A stretch of DNA of 64,000 nt from Hoylesella saccharolytica JCM 17484 (GTDB lineage Bacteria; Bacteroidota; Bacteroidia; Bacteroidales; Bacteroidaceae): NCBI RefSeq assembly GCF_000614205.1, contig NZ_BAKN01000001.1:1-64000 (forward strand), read 5' to 3'. Positions 1 to 8,720 of this stretch are shown here, piece after piece (within the stretch, counting starts at the first letter, position 1; each line of letters starts with the position of its first letter). Position numbers and translations under genes: made by a program. Below the pieces are notes generated by a model. The model did not search any database. It was not told the DNA's origin and saw only the letters and a program-made list of their open reading frames with translations.

Positions 1-45
1 AAGGATTAATAGCCCATTTCATCCTCGATTTGGGAAACGATTTCT

Positions 46-117
46 ACAAGTGTTTTACGCTTTCCGACTCTCGGATTTCATTTTTCACAAGTGTTTTTCG
101 CCGTCCGACTCTCGGAT
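46..117. repeat. Two tandem 31-bp direct repeats with small hairpins
   Basis: Two similar units (46-76 and 87-117) start with ACAAGTGTTTT and end with TCCGACTCTCGGAT. Each contains a TCCGA/TCGGA inverted repeat with a CTC loop. A 12-bp palindrome, ACGTGCGCACGT, follows at 131-142. No gene is visible in the first 223 bases; the repeat may continue upstream of the window. Confidence 0.5.
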
Positions 118-161
118 GTTATTAACAACCACGTGCGCACGTCGCAACTTCAATAACGAAA

Positions 162-193
162 CACCCCCGAAAGATTGAGATCTTACGGGGGTG
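162..193. terminator. Strong hairpin terminator downstream of the GH20 gene
   Basis: CACCCCCG (162-169) pairs with CGGGGGTG (186-193), and an inner AAGAT/ATCTT stem extends the hairpin. It lies 30 bp past the stop of the minus-strand hexosaminidase gene and is followed on that strand by a short T-rich stretch. It could also act on plus-strand transcripts. Confidence 0.7.
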
Positions 194-223
194 AATAAAA
201 TTTCAGGCTTTATTAGTAATTTG

Positions 224-1852
224 TTACCACGTGTCGCCGGTCGAGAGTTGTTTCTCTTTCCAAAGATGACGTGCGTACTGGTATCCGTACCGGTCGTAGA
301 GGTCGGTAAGGCGGAATGCGCGCTTGGTAAAGCTGTCGAAATCTTTCCGCTCTACAGGTGTCCACTGCACTTCGGCTAAGGCTGCAATACGGGGGAGTAT
401 CATATATTCTGCCTGTGTAGTATAGGGGATGTATTCTGTCCAAAGGTTGGCCTGTACACCTAAGATGTGCGACTTGGCTTCAGCTGAGAATGTATCGGGT
501 GCGGGGTCAAACTCGTATACTTTTGCGACAGGTAGATAATTGCCGATGGCTTTGGGCTCGTGTTTGATTTCTTCGCTTTGGTAGAAGTCGAAGTAAGCAT
601 GCCACAGCGGAGCCATAATGACATCGTGGCCCAATGCGGCAGCTTTGCTACCGGGTTCTACGCCTCGCCAGCTCATGATTGTGGCTGTCTTGTTGATTTT
701 CCCATCAAGTATTTCGTCCCATCCGATAATGCGTTTGCCTTTGGTGGCAACGTATTGTTCCATACGATTGGTGAAGTATTGCTGCAGATGTTTGATATCG
801 GTGTTTTGCGCTTTGGCCAGTGCCATACAACGGGGACATTGCTCCCATTTGGTTGTGGGTGTTTCGTCTCCGCCGATGTGAAGATATTGTGCAGGGAAGA
901 TATCAGCAATTTCGTTGATAACGTCTTGCAAGAAGGGGTAAATTTGTTCGTTACCCACACATAGCACGTCGGTGTAAATGCCCCATTTATGTCCTACTTC
1001 GTAGGGTCCGCCTGTGCATCCCAGTTCGGGATAAGCCGCCAAAGCCGCTCGCATATGACCCGGCATATCGATTTCGGGGATAACGGTGATATTGCGTAGG
1101 CGTGCGTATTCTACAATTTCTCGGGCTTCTTTCTGCGTGTAATAGCCGCCGTAAGCCGTGCTATCATCAATAATTGAGTTGTGGCCGATGACTGTTCCGC
1201 TGCGTCGCGATGCAATTTGTGCCAGCTTGGGCCGACTCTTTATTTCAATTCTCCAGCCCTGATCGTCGCTCAGATGCCAGTGAAATACGTTGAGATTGTG
1301 CAGTGCCATGATATCGATATATCTTTTTACGAAGTCTACAGAGAAGAAGTGGCGCGCACAATCGAGCATCATTCCCCGATAGCCAAATCGTGGTGCATCT
1401 TCAATCAGCACTGCGGGTAGCATTACGTTTGCCCCTGATGTCTGTACGGGTAACGATTTGCGTAGAGTTTGAATACCGTAAAATACACCGGCGGGGGTGC
1501 TTCCTGTGATGTTCACTTGTTTTTTATTAACGCTCAATCGATAGGCTTCTTTTCCGCTGATGGTGGGGTCTATGGCAAGGCAGACGGCTGTTCGCTTCTT
1601 GTCTTTTTTATCGATAACATCGAGCCGGATTCCCGTAGCTTGGGATATATAATCTGAAAGAAATTGGGCATTGGCCTTCATTTGCTCGTCGGTCCCTTCA
1701 TAAACAATGGTTACTGCTTTTGAAAGGGTGAATGGTGCGCCCTTTTCTGCATTGATTTTTTGTGGTAAAGGAACAACGTTGTAGTCGGCGTTTACCGCTT
1801 TTGCGCCCAATATACAGGTACAAAGTGCAATGATGAATAGCTGTTTTTTCAT
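224..1852 (-). CDS. Beta-N-acetylhexosaminidase, GH20
   Basis: A 542-residue secreted glycoside hydrolase expected to remove terminal beta-linked GlcNAc or GalNAc from glycans. The N-terminus is a signal peptide (about residues 1-20). A GH20b-like domain (about 22-150) is followed by the GH20 barrel, with RHFFSVDFVKRYID near 167-180 and the catalytic Asp-Glu pair in HIGGDET (D329, E330). The length is ordinary for Bacteroidetes GH20 enzymes. It is monocistronic, transcribed away from the neighbouring peptidase gene, with a good promoter on the minus strand at 1912-1943 and a hairpin terminator. No type IX C-terminal sorting domain is visible. Substrate (host glycan or peptidoglycan fragments) cannot be told from sequence. 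Confidence 0.93.
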   Translation of the reverse strand: MKKQLFIIALCTCILGAKAVNADYNVVPLPQKINAEKGAPFTLSKAVTIVYEGTDEQMKANAQFLSDYISQATGIRLDVIDKKDKKRTAVCLAIDPTISGKEAYRLSVNKKQVNITGSTPAGVFYGIQTLRKSLPVQTSGANVMLPAVLIEDAPRFGYRGMMLDCARHFFSVDFVKRYIDIMALHNLNVFHWHLSDDQGWRIEIKSRPKLAQIASRRSGTVIGHNSIIDDSTAYGGYYTQKEAREIVEYARLRNITVIPEIDMPGHMRAALAAYPELGCTGGPYEVGHKWGIYTDVLCVGNEQIYPFLQDVINEIADIFPAQYLHIGGDETPTTKWEQCPRCMALAKAQNTDIKHLQQYFTNRMEQYVATKGKRIIGWDEILDGKINKTATIMSWRGVEPGSKAAALGHDVIMAPLWHAYFDFYQSEEIKHEPKAIGNYLPVAKVYEFDPAPDTFSAEAKSHILGVQANLWTEYIPYTTQAEYMILPRIAALAEVQWTPVERKDFDSFTKRAFRLTDLYDRYGYQYARHLWKEKQLSTGDTW

Positions 1853-1911
1853 ATTTATAATGCTAAAATTGAATTTACACAGAATTTCTCCTCAGGGGTT
1901 AGTATCTATTG

Positions 1912-1943
1912 CAAAGATAGCGCAAACAGGCTAATTCTCCAAA
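1912..1943 (-). promoter_or_regulatory. Bacteroidetes-type promoter for the GH20 gene
   Basis: On the minus strand TATCTTTG (1912-1919) fits the -7 consensus TAnnTTTG, and TTTG (1940-1943) lies 20 bp upstream as the -33 box. Position about 60 bp before the GH20 start supports it. Confidence 0.6.
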
Positions 1944-2003
1944 GGATAGCGTGGGCAAAACAACAAGTGCAACTTCCGTCTTTTGGTATTTCGGCTTACT
2001 TTT

Positions 2004-2035
2004 TTTGTCCCTTCCACTTAAAATCTTTACATTTG
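2004..2035 (+). promoter_or_regulatory. Promoter for the peptidase gene at 2126
   Basis: TTTG (2004-2007) and TACATTTG (2028-2035) are separated by 20 bp, matching the Bacteroidetes -33/-7 pattern. A second possible -7 box, TACTTTTG, lies at 2062-2069. Confidence 0.5.
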
Positions 2036-2125
2036 CCACCCGAAAAGGCTGCAAAAACGGTTACTTTTGCTGATTTATTACCGATATCTTCAGTCCTTTT
2101 CCCATCCAAATAAAAGGAGTTTTTT

Positions 2126-3901
2126 ATGAAGAATTTTGATTTACAATCGCATCTCAACACCATTTATGCAACCTTTCCGCAGTCTCGCCGTCAACCAGTG
2201 ATAGGTCTGACAACCAATTTCAACGATAATAACGCGATGTTGCTCGATAGATATTATCGTCTTGTTGTTGCTGCCGGAGCCACGCCGATACTTATTCCGC
2301 CTATTGCTGATAAAGATGTGATAGGCAATACGCTCGAACTTATCGACGGACTGGTGTTTACGGGCGGAGCCGATTATAATCCGTTATGGATGGGTGAAGA
2401 ACCTTTGCCTTCGCTTCACGGCATTAATGCCGAGCGCGATTTACCTGAACTGCTCATCACCCAACTGGCTTATAATCGCCAAATTCCGATGTTGGGCATT
2501 TGTCGGGGTATGCAAACACTGGCTGTTGCACTTGGTGGTAACGTTGTACAGGATATTGAAGAGGGTTTTGCAGAGGTGTCTAACGGAACTCCTCTCATTC
2601 GTCATTCGCAGGATGCTGCGCGTAATGAGCCTACTCATTCGGTGAATTTGTTGCGCAACTCGATTATTGCCTCCATCTATGGATGCGAAAAACTCTATGT
2701 CAACTCGTTTCATCATCAGGCAGTCAGCGCAACGGGCAGCAAGTTCCGGTTTACGGCAACGGCTCCGGATGGTGTTCCAGAAGCGATGGAAAGCACCGAA
2801 CATAAATCCATTTTAGGTGTACAATGGCATCCCGAATGGCTCGAAGAAGAGGGGCAACGACTGTTTGATTGGCTGGCAGGCGAGGCTGAACGCTTTGCCA
2901 AAGCGAAACGCTTGCATACCCGAATATTGACACTCGACACGCATTGTGATACCCCAATGTTCTTTCCGCTCAATGTTAACTTCGCCCAACGCGACCCGCG
3001 CATTCTTGTCGACTTGCATAAAATGACCGAAGGGCGCCAAGATGCTACCACGATGGTGGCTTATCTGCCTCAACCTAAAGTAGATGAGACATTCCGCGAG
3101 AAAGTAGAATTTGATGTTGCCGGACCTAAAGCGTACGCCGATCTCATCTTCGACAAAATTGAGGACATTGTTCGTCACAATGCCGAATACGTGGCACTGG
3201 CGCGTACACCCAACGAACTTTATGCCAACAAACGTGCCGGTAAGAAGTCGATAGTGTTAGGAATAGAAAACGGCTTGGCCCTCGAAACCGATTTGCACAA
3301 TGTGGGTCATTTTGCACAGCGCGGCGTAACTTATATTACCTTATGTCATAACGGCGATAATGCCATCTGCGACAGTGCCCGGCAGAGTCTTTGTACACAC
3401 AACGGTGTGAGCGATTTTGGGGCAAAGGTTATTACCGAGATGAACCGCCTTGGTGTGATGGTAGACCTTAGTCATGGTGCAGAAAAGAGCTTTTACGATG
3501 CACTCGACATCAGCACCAAGCCCATCGTGTGCAGTCATAGTAATTGTAAGGCGTTGTGTGATGTTCCCCGCAATCTTACCGACGAGCAGATGCGCGCTCT
3601 TGCAGCCAAAGGTGGTGTGGCGCATATTACGCTTTATAACGGCTTTCTTCGTGTGTCGGGCGAAGCCGACATTCTTGATGCAATGGCCCATTTAGAGCAT
3701 GCCATCGGTGTGATGGGTATCGATCATGTGGGCTTGGGCACTGATTTTGATGGCGACGGAGGCATCTGCGGACTTGCCAACTCGTCAGAATTAATCAACT
3801 TTACCGTACAGTTGCTAAAACGAAAATATAGCGAAACGGATATAGAGAAGATTTGGGGAGGCAATTGGTTGCGTGTGATGGAACAGGTGCAAAATGTTTA
3901 A
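2126..3901 (+). CDS. Fused gamma-glutamyl hydrolase (C26) and membrane dipeptidase (M19)
   Basis: A 591-residue two-domain protein. Residues about 20-255 are a class I amidotransferase-like C26 peptidase, with the nucleophile in GICRGMQ (C126) and the His/Glu pair in QWHPEW (H235, E237). Residues about 265-591 are an M19 renal-dipeptidase-type metallohydrolase: DTHCDT (H273, D275), GIENG (E381), DLSHG (H450), CSHSN (H471) and GLGTDFDG. The family knowledge is that C26 enzymes cut gamma-glutamyl bonds and M19 enzymes cut dipeptides such as Cys-Gly, so the fusion could perform two successive steps on gamma-glutamyl peptides; this is inference. No signal peptide is evident. The glutaminyl cyclase gene follows 60 bp downstream on the same strand. 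Confidence 0.88.
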   Translation: MKNFDLQSHLNTIYATFPQSRRQPVIGLTTNFNDNNAMLLDRYYRLVVAAGATPILIPPIADKDVIGNTLELIDGLVFTGGADYNPLWMGEEPLPSLHGINAERDLPELLITQLAYNRQIPMLGICRGMQTLAVALGGNVVQDIEEGFAEVSNGTPLIRHSQDAARNEPTHSVNLLRNSIIASIYGCEKLYVNSFHHQAVSATGSKFRFTATAPDGVPEAMESTEHKSILGVQWHPEWLEEEGQRLFDWLAGEAERFAKAKRLHTRILTLDTHCDTPMFFPLNVNFAQRDPRILVDLHKMTEGRQDATTMVAYLPQPKVDETFREKVEFDVAGPKAYADLIFDKIEDIVRHNAEYVALARTPNELYANKRAGKKSIVLGIENGLALETDLHNVGHFAQRGVTYITLCHNGDNAICDSARQSLCTHNGVSDFGAKVITEMNRLGVMVDLSHGAEKSFYDALDISTKPIVCSHSNCKALCDVPRNLTDEQMRALAAKGGVAHITLYNGFLRVSGEADILDAMAHLEHAIGVMGIDHVGLGTDFDGDGGICGLANSSELINFTVQLLKRKYSETDIEKIWGGNWLRVMEQVQNV

Positions 3902-3961
3902 TCTGCCTTGTTATCTCCCTGAATATTCTGCCGAAGTGCCGTTTATAAAATATAACCCAAC

Positions 3962-4990
3962 ATGAAGAAAAAAACGATTATTATGTTATCAGTCATTGCT
4001 GTTGCTGCCATTGCCGCCGTAACAGCCTACCATCCTATTATGGAAGCCATAGAAAGTCGCGACAGCGAGGCCGAAATCGAGGCGTTGGAGAAGTATGCGC
4101 CGAAGGGGCCTGCATTCAATGCAGACTCTGCCTATGTTTTTACGCAGGTGCAATGCAACTTCGGACCGCGTGCCATGAACACCGAAGCCCACGACCGTTG
4201 CGGCGAATGGATTATCCACAAGTTTAAACAATACGGTTGCAAAGTGAAAAGCCAGAAGGCTGATTTGCGTGGTTACGACGGTACGATTTTGCACAGTCGT
4301 AACATCATGGCTTCTTATAAGCCAGAGCTAACAACGCGTATTTTGCTCTGTGCACATTGGGATACGCGACCATGGGCTGATAACGACCCCGATAGTACCA
4401 ATTGGCGCAAGCCTTTTCCGGGTGCAAACGATGGTGCAAGTGGTGTGGCTGTGATGCTCGAAATTGCTCGTTTGCTACAGCTTGACAATAGCTTAAACAT
4501 CGGCGTAGACTTTGTTTGTTTCGATGCCGAAGACTGGGGTACGCCGCAATGGCTTAATCAGGAAGAACACGGAGATACGTGGGCGCTGGGTGCGCAATAC
4601 TTTGCTGCCAATCTTCCGGCTGGCTACGAGGCTCGATATGGCATTCTGCTGGATATGGTAGGTGGTCAGGGAGCTCGTTTTTACCGTGAAGGCATATCGC
4701 AGCGGTTTGCGCCCGAAATAGTCAAAAAGGTGTGGCGGGCAGCTCGCGCGGCAGGTTTTGGGAGCTATTTTCCTAAAACCGACGGCGGAACGATTACCGA
4801 CGACCACGTGCCGCTTAATCAGGTAGCTCGTATTCCTACCATCGATATTATTCCTTTTTATCCCGATTGCGAGCAAAGCGCATTCGGTCCTACATGGCAT
4901 ACCATGGCAGATGATATGGAACACATCGACCGTGCTACCCTCAAAGCGGTGGGACAAACCGTTATACAAACACTTTTTACCGAACAGTAA
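3962..4990 (+). CDS. Glutaminyl-peptide cyclotransferase, M28 fold
   Basis: A 342-residue protein with an N-terminal signal anchor (residues 5-23) and a zinc aminopeptidase-like M28 domain. Landmarks are AHWDTRP (132-136), GANDGAS (D157), FDAEDWG (E190, D191) and a C-terminal TWHT His (near 313). This combination is typical of bacterial type II glutaminyl cyclases such as the Porphyromonas enzyme, which turns N-terminal Gln of exported proteins into pyroglutamate in the periplasm. Several proteins in this window have Gln right after the predicted signal cleavage site, which fits. An ordinary M28 aminopeptidase is the alternative but less likely. It may be cotranscribed with the C26/M19 gene and ends at a bidirectional terminator. 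Confidence 0.82.
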   Translation: MKKKTIIMLSVIAVAAIAAVTAYHPIMEAIESRDSEAEIEALEKYAPKGPAFNADSAYVFTQVQCNFGPRAMNTEAHDRCGEWIIHKFKQYGCKVKSQKADLRGYDGTILHSRNIMASYKPELTTRILLCAHWDTRPWADNDPDSTNWRKPFPGANDGASGVAVMLEIARLLQLDNSLNIGVDFVCFDAEDWGTPQWLNQEEHGDTWALGAQYFAANLPAGYEARYGILLDMVGGQGARFYREGISQRFAPEIVKKVWRAARAAGFGSYFPKTDGGTITDDHVPLNQVARIPTIDIIPFYPDCEQSAFGPTWHTMADDMEHIDRATLKAVGQTVIQTLFTEQ

Positions 4991-5054
4991 ACACCTCTTT
5001 GCGCGATTTGGCCTCTTAAACGGGCGGCTTTGCTTGTTGCATTGAGAGGCTGTT

Positions 5055-5094
5055 AAATGCTAAAGTCAATCCCATCGGATTGACTTTAGCATTT
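5055..5094. terminator. Bidirectional terminator between convergent genes
   Basis: A 16-bp perfect stem (5055-5070 with 5079-5094, starting AAATGCTAAAG) closes an 8-nt loop. It sits between the plus-strand glutaminyl cyclase gene and the minus-strand LpxH-type gene, with A/T tracts on both sides. Confidence 0.8.
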
Positions 5095-5101
5095 GTATAA
5101 G

Positions 5102-5859
5102 TTAAGGTGTCGACTCACCTTCAACGTATTGTTCTAAAAATAAATGTTCTCCATCAAACACCGCATACGTAAATTGCCATATCCAATCGCCTAAAATCAG
5201 CATACGCGTTTTGTGCGACAACATCAGGTCCAACTCGATATGACGATGCCCGTACAAAAAATAGTCGATGTCATTGTGCGCTTTTATGTAGCTTTTTGTA
5301 AATTGCACAAGATATTCTTTATCCTCACCCAGATAAGGAAGTTCCTTTCCTGCCTCTCTCTTCATTCTGCTGTGCTTGGCCCAATTCAGGCCCAACGCCA
5401 TTCCCCAACGTGATGAATGGCATTAAACAGCCGTTGACAAGTAGGGTTATGAAAGATTTTTCGCAGTAGTTTAAACTTGTTGTCAGGGTCGCCCAATCCA
5501 TCACCGTGTGCCAGAAAGAATACTTTTCCGTACAGTTCGGTTGTAATGGGCTTACGATGTACAATCAGTCCGCATTCCTGTTCTAAGTAACCATACGTCC
5601 AGATATCGTGATTGCCGATAAAAAAGTGTACTTCTATCCCCCTGTCGGTCAGTTCCGACAGTTTGCCTAAAAATCTTGTATACCCTTTGGGCACCACATA
5701 TCGATACTCATTCCAAAAGTCAAACATATCGCCCAACAGATAAATGGCTTCGGCTTTATCCTTGATGCTGTCTAAGAAACGCACCAATCGTCGTTCGTGC
5801 GTTCTTGCGTGCGCTATGGCCAACGACCCTAAATGGGCATCAGATAAAAAGTAAATCAT
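5102..5859 (-). CDS. lpxH: UDP-2,3-diacylglucosamine hydrolase-like metallophosphatase, frameshifted
   Basis: The first 157 codons (5859 down to 5386) encode a calcineurin-like phosphoesterase: FLSDAHLG (Asp and His ligands), GDMFDFW, GNHD and LAHGDG. The remainder is in another frame (5401 down to 5102) and supplies GHRHIELD and the C-terminus. Adding one base near 5412, turning CATCACGTTGG into CATCCACGTTGG on the coding strand, restores the expected His-Pro-Arg-Trp junction and gives a 252-residue protein of normal family length. In lipid A synthesis LpxH cleaves UDP-diacylglucosamine to lipid X and UMP. As given, the gene is broken; a consensus error is likely because nine other genes here show the same kind of lesion. 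Confidence 0.82.
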
Positions 5860-6018
5860 ATTGAATAATACGTTAAGCTTTGAAATAAACAGATTTTACA
5901 CCCTTTCTGCACTGTTTAAGCAGCGGCGATTTTGCTGTAAATAAGCAGGTAGACGTTTCTCTGATAGTTTGTTATTGCAGGGCAAAGCCTCATTAGCTTG
6001 CGTTCCAATGCTTGTAGA

Positions 6019-6339
6019 TTATTCAAATCCCAGTTCCACGCGTGCCTCTTCGCTCATCATGCTTTGGTCCCATGCAGGGTCGAAAACCATCTCAATGTTA
6101 ACCGTTGTAACCCCCTCTATAGCCTCCATTTTGCTGCGCACATCCTCCAAAATAAAGTCGGCAGCGGGGCAAGCAGGTGCTGTAAAGGTCATATCGAGGT
6201 CTAAAACGCCATCATCATGTAAGTCAATCTTGTATATAAGTCCTAAATCGTAGATGTTAACGGGTATCTCCGGGTCGTACACCGTTTTTAAAGCCTCTAC
6301 AATTCTCTCTTCTATCTTTAGTTTTTCTTCTTGTGTCAT
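6019..6339 (-). CDS. MIP18/DUF59-family Fe-S cluster assembly protein (SufT/PaaD-like)
   Basis: A 106-residue protein with the compact MIP18 fold signature: YDPEIPVNIYDLGLIY near residues 20-35, a central DMTFTAPACPAADFI with the conserved Cys, and VFDPAWDQSMMSEEA at the end. Family members help mature iron-sulfur proteins in the cytoplasm. It is a single-gene transcript with a clear promoter at 6368-6398 on the minus strand. No suf genes are adjacent. Confidence 0.88.
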   Translation of the reverse strand: MTQEEKLKIEERIVEALKTVYDPEIPVNIYDLGLIYKIDLHDDGVLDLDMTFTAPACPAADFILEDVRSKMEAIEGVTTVNIEMVFDPAWDQSMMSEEARVELGFE

Positions 6340-6367
6340 ACTTTTTGTTTTAATTTTCTGAATGTCG

Positions 6368-6398
6368 CAAAGATAATGAAAAACACAAGTATTGCAAA
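6368..6398 (-). promoter_or_regulatory. Promoter for the MIP18-family gene
   Basis: TATCTTTG (6368-6375) and TTTG (6395-6398) on the minus strand are 19 bp apart, matching the -7/-33 pattern, about 30 bp before the start codon. Confidence 0.6.
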
Positions 6399-6548
6399 AT
6401 GTATGTGCGATAATTCACCTTTTTCGGCTTCTTCTTAAATGAGAATTGAAAGGGCGAAAGCAAATGGTTCTTAGTTAACTAACATCAAACATTGTTTCTT
6501 AAGTCATGAATGGGGTAGAACGGAAGGTTTGCGTTCGACAACAAAACT

Positions 6549-6583
6549 ACCGGCCAACAGCTATTGGTTAACTGTTGACCGGT
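6549..6583 (-). terminator. Hairpin terminator after the BlaR1-type gene
   Basis: A 12-bp stem with one wobble pair, ACCGGCCAACAG (6549-6560) with CTGTTGACCGGT (6572-6583), lies 47 bp past the stop of the minus-strand M56/TonB gene, followed by GTAGTTTTG. Confidence 0.6.
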
Positions 6584-6629
6584 GTTTAATGGCGGGCTTT
6601 TTCTTACCCGTTTGTTTAATTTTAGCAGA

Positions 6630-7865
6630 TTAGCGTAGGCTAAACTTAATGGGAATGTTATATCTCAACCGCACAGTTTTGCCTTTGTTCTTTGCCGGTA
6701 TCCATTTCGGCATCATCTTTGCCACGCGTAAAGCCTCTGCATCGAGGGCAGGAGAAACACTTCTGGAAACAGCGAAATCGGTCAAACTGCCATCCTTTTC
6801 TATTACAAATCTCACCATAACGCACCCCTCTTGTTTGTTCTTTTCTGCCGATTTGGGGTATTTTAGGTTTTTGGCAAGAAACTCCATCAACTTTCCTGTT
6901 CCTCCAGGATAGTCTGGCATATTCTCAACAACAAGCGCAACGGGCTCATCTTTAGCCTTGTCTTTAGGTTGAATGGCAGTTGTTTTATTTACTTTCTGCG
7001 CTCTTGCCACTGTTTCGATGTTGCTGAGAACCAGCAATGCGGCTGCCAATGGAACAAAAAGGGCATACTTAACCCTTCTTATTCCCTTTGTACGTCTTTT
7101 GTTCATCATTTTAATACGCTTTTTAAGAGGTAAAACATTGAAATTATTTAATAATGTAGCTACATGCTTTGTATAGGTCAGACCCAACAAATGATATTGA
7201 TAGGCGCAACTGTCGATACCCTCTTTGAGCACGTGGTTGTCGACAAGATATTCCAGATTGATGCGCACCTCGCGCCGCATCAGCCATATAAAGGGATTTG
7301 CCCAGAAAGCGATGACAAACAGTTGACTTATCAGTACGTCTGCCGAATGGTGTTGTCGGCAATGAGTTTGCTCGTGCAACAGTATCTCGTGTAACTGTTG
7401 GTCGGTTGCTTGGGTGGGGCATAAAAATATCCATCGGAAGAACGAAAAGGGTCCCTGACCTTCGGGCAGAACACGGATAGGAACACCTTGTACCATCTTT
7501 TTGTCGCAACGATGCGCCAAACGAACAATTGAAACGAGTTGCCACGCAAAGCGCACGAGCAACAAACCTGCCACGAAAAGATAGCCTGTTACAAATATCG
7601 ACAGCCAATCGATGGTTTGATGGGCGGTGGTTGTGCCTACTTCGGGCAACATTCGCACGGCATAAACTTCGGCGGCAGACCGCAATACGGCTTGTTCGCG
7701 GGTCCAGTATTCTATGTTTAGTGCGGGCACAACCAGCGATACAGCGTATATCAGTAGCAAAGTAGTGCGTCGCCAACCGAAAAATGTGTCTTTGTAACAC
7801 ATCAGTCGGTAGCATCCGTACAGCAGAATAAGCATGATGTTTACTTTTAAAAGATAGATCAGCAT
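6630..7865 (-). CDS. BlaR1-type M56 sensor peptidase with C-terminal TonB domain
   Basis: A 411-residue membrane protein. Hydrophobic segments lie near residues 1-20, 33-50 and 86-108. The M56 zinc site is HEQTH (H164, E165, H168), and another membrane segment lies near 268-284. Residues about 315-411 form a TonB C-terminal domain with PGG, YPKSAEKNKQEG and RYNIPIKF. M56 members sense cell-wall antibiotics or envelope stress and trigger cleavage of a BlaI repressor. In this Bacteroidetes form the sensor region is replaced by a TonB-like domain, so the signal is unknown. The cognate BlaI gene lies upstream (8045-8425), separated by 179 bp on the same strand. Confidence 0.85.
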   Translation of the reverse strand: MLIYLLKVNIMLILLYGCYRLMCYKDTFFGWRRTTLLLIYAVSLVVPALNIEYWTREQAVLRSAAEVYAVRMLPEVGTTTAHQTIDWLSIFVTGYLFVAGLLLVRFAWQLVSIVRLAHRCDKKMVQGVPIRVLPEGQGPFSFFRWIFLCPTQATDQQLHEILLHEQTHCRQHHSADVLISQLFVIAFWANPFIWLMRREVRINLEYLVDNHVLKEGIDSCAYQYHLLGLTYTKHVATLLNNFNVLPLKKRIKMMNKRRTKGIRRVKYALFVPLAAALLVLSNIETVARAQKVNKTTAIQPKDKAKDEPVALVVENMPDYPGGTGKLMEFLAKNLKYPKSAEKNKQEGCVMVRFVIEKDGSLTDFAVSRSVSPALDAEALRVAKMMPKWIPAKNKGKTVRLRYNIPIKFSLR

Positions 7866-8044
7866 GGTGGTTTCTCTTTCTTATTTTAGGTTGATTTCTT
7901 CTTGTTAATTGGTTTTCTCGTTTGTAACGATGAGGTTCTTTCGGTGCCGTTATTGCCCAATGCCTGTGTAATGACGGGTCTGTTTCCCTTTCGTTATGGG
8001 TCTTTTTCTAATTATGGCAGGTTTACTCTTTTATGCAGGTGGGC

Positions 8045-8425
8045 TTATTCAGCATCAGAACCTTTTCCCTTTTCTATCTCGCGGATAATTTCTTTTAGCT
8101 CTTCGGGCGTTATCTTATCTTCTTTGGCAAAAAAAGAAACCATCTCTTGAAACGAGTTTTTAAAGTAGTCGTGCACAAAACCCGACATAAAAGATTGTTT
8201 ATAGGTTGCCTCCTTCACTGCGGGTACATACTCATACCCATTTCCCTTTCGCGTGGCTTCTACATATCCCTTGCGTTTGAGGTTGTTAATCACAGAGGCA
8301 ACAGTGGTGTAAGGCGGTTGTGGTTCAGGCATTTCGGTCACAATATCTTTTACCGTGCATCGTCCTAAAAGCCACACATACCGCATTACTTCTTCTTCCT
8401 GTTGGGTCATTTTCTCTATGTTCAT
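8045..8425 (-). CDS. BlaI/MecI/CopY-family repressor
   Basis: A 126-residue winged-helix repressor. MTQQEEEVMRYVW and the recognition region PPYTTVASVINNLKRKGYV (residues 38-56) are typical of the family, followed by the cleavable/dimerisation half. It pairs with the M56 gene immediately downstream. A 17-bp dyad overlapping its promoter (8451-8472) suggests autoregulation, relieved when the M56 partner is activated. Target genes beyond this pair are not evident. Confidence 0.9.
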   Translation of the reverse strand: MNIEKMTQQEEEVMRYVWLLGRCTVKDIVTEMPEPQPPYTTVASVINNLKRKGYVEATRKGNGYEYVPAVKEATYKQSFMSGFVHDYFKNSFQEMVSFFAKEDKITPEELKEIIREIEKGKGSDAE

Positions 8426-8450
8426 ATCTTTATATAATTGTATTACGCTG

Positions 8451-8472
8451 CAAACCTACGAAAGTTTCGTAG
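8451..8472 (-). promoter_or_regulatory. BlaI operator overlapping the -7 box
   Basis: CTACGAAA-G-TTTCGTAG (8456-8472) is a perfect dyad around one central base. On the minus strand it overlaps TAGGTTTG (8451-8458), which fits the -7 box TAnnTTTG. Binding there would block the blaI promoter directly. The TAC...GTA half-sites resemble known BlaI/MecI operators. Confidence 0.65.
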
Positions 8473-8720
8473 ATGAAACAAGCTTTTGGTGTTAAAATAT
8501 CATAAATAAAAGAATTAATAATAATATTATTCAATGCTTTACGAATATGCCGTAGTAATATGTATTATGTTTTTCTAAGGTGACAAAGCCTTTCTTATTC
8601 GCGCTCACAAACTGAGATATTTGTACAAATAGAATTTATATCAGATTCTGAAAACCATAACCCGTCAACCAAATTTAAATCTTAACAAGCTCCTATTTTA
8701 AGCGTCACAAATAAAAAGAG
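8473..8720. other. AT-rich intergenic stretch, no gene seen
   Basis: About 250 bp between the BlaI operator and repeat R1. I see no ORF of credible composition, no tRNA and no clear terminator. Confidence 0.4.

Noticed and set aside
7144..7815. 223-codon minus-strand frame inside the M56 gene
   Set aside because: Alternate-frame shadow of the BlaR1-type gene, whose own motifs are clear.
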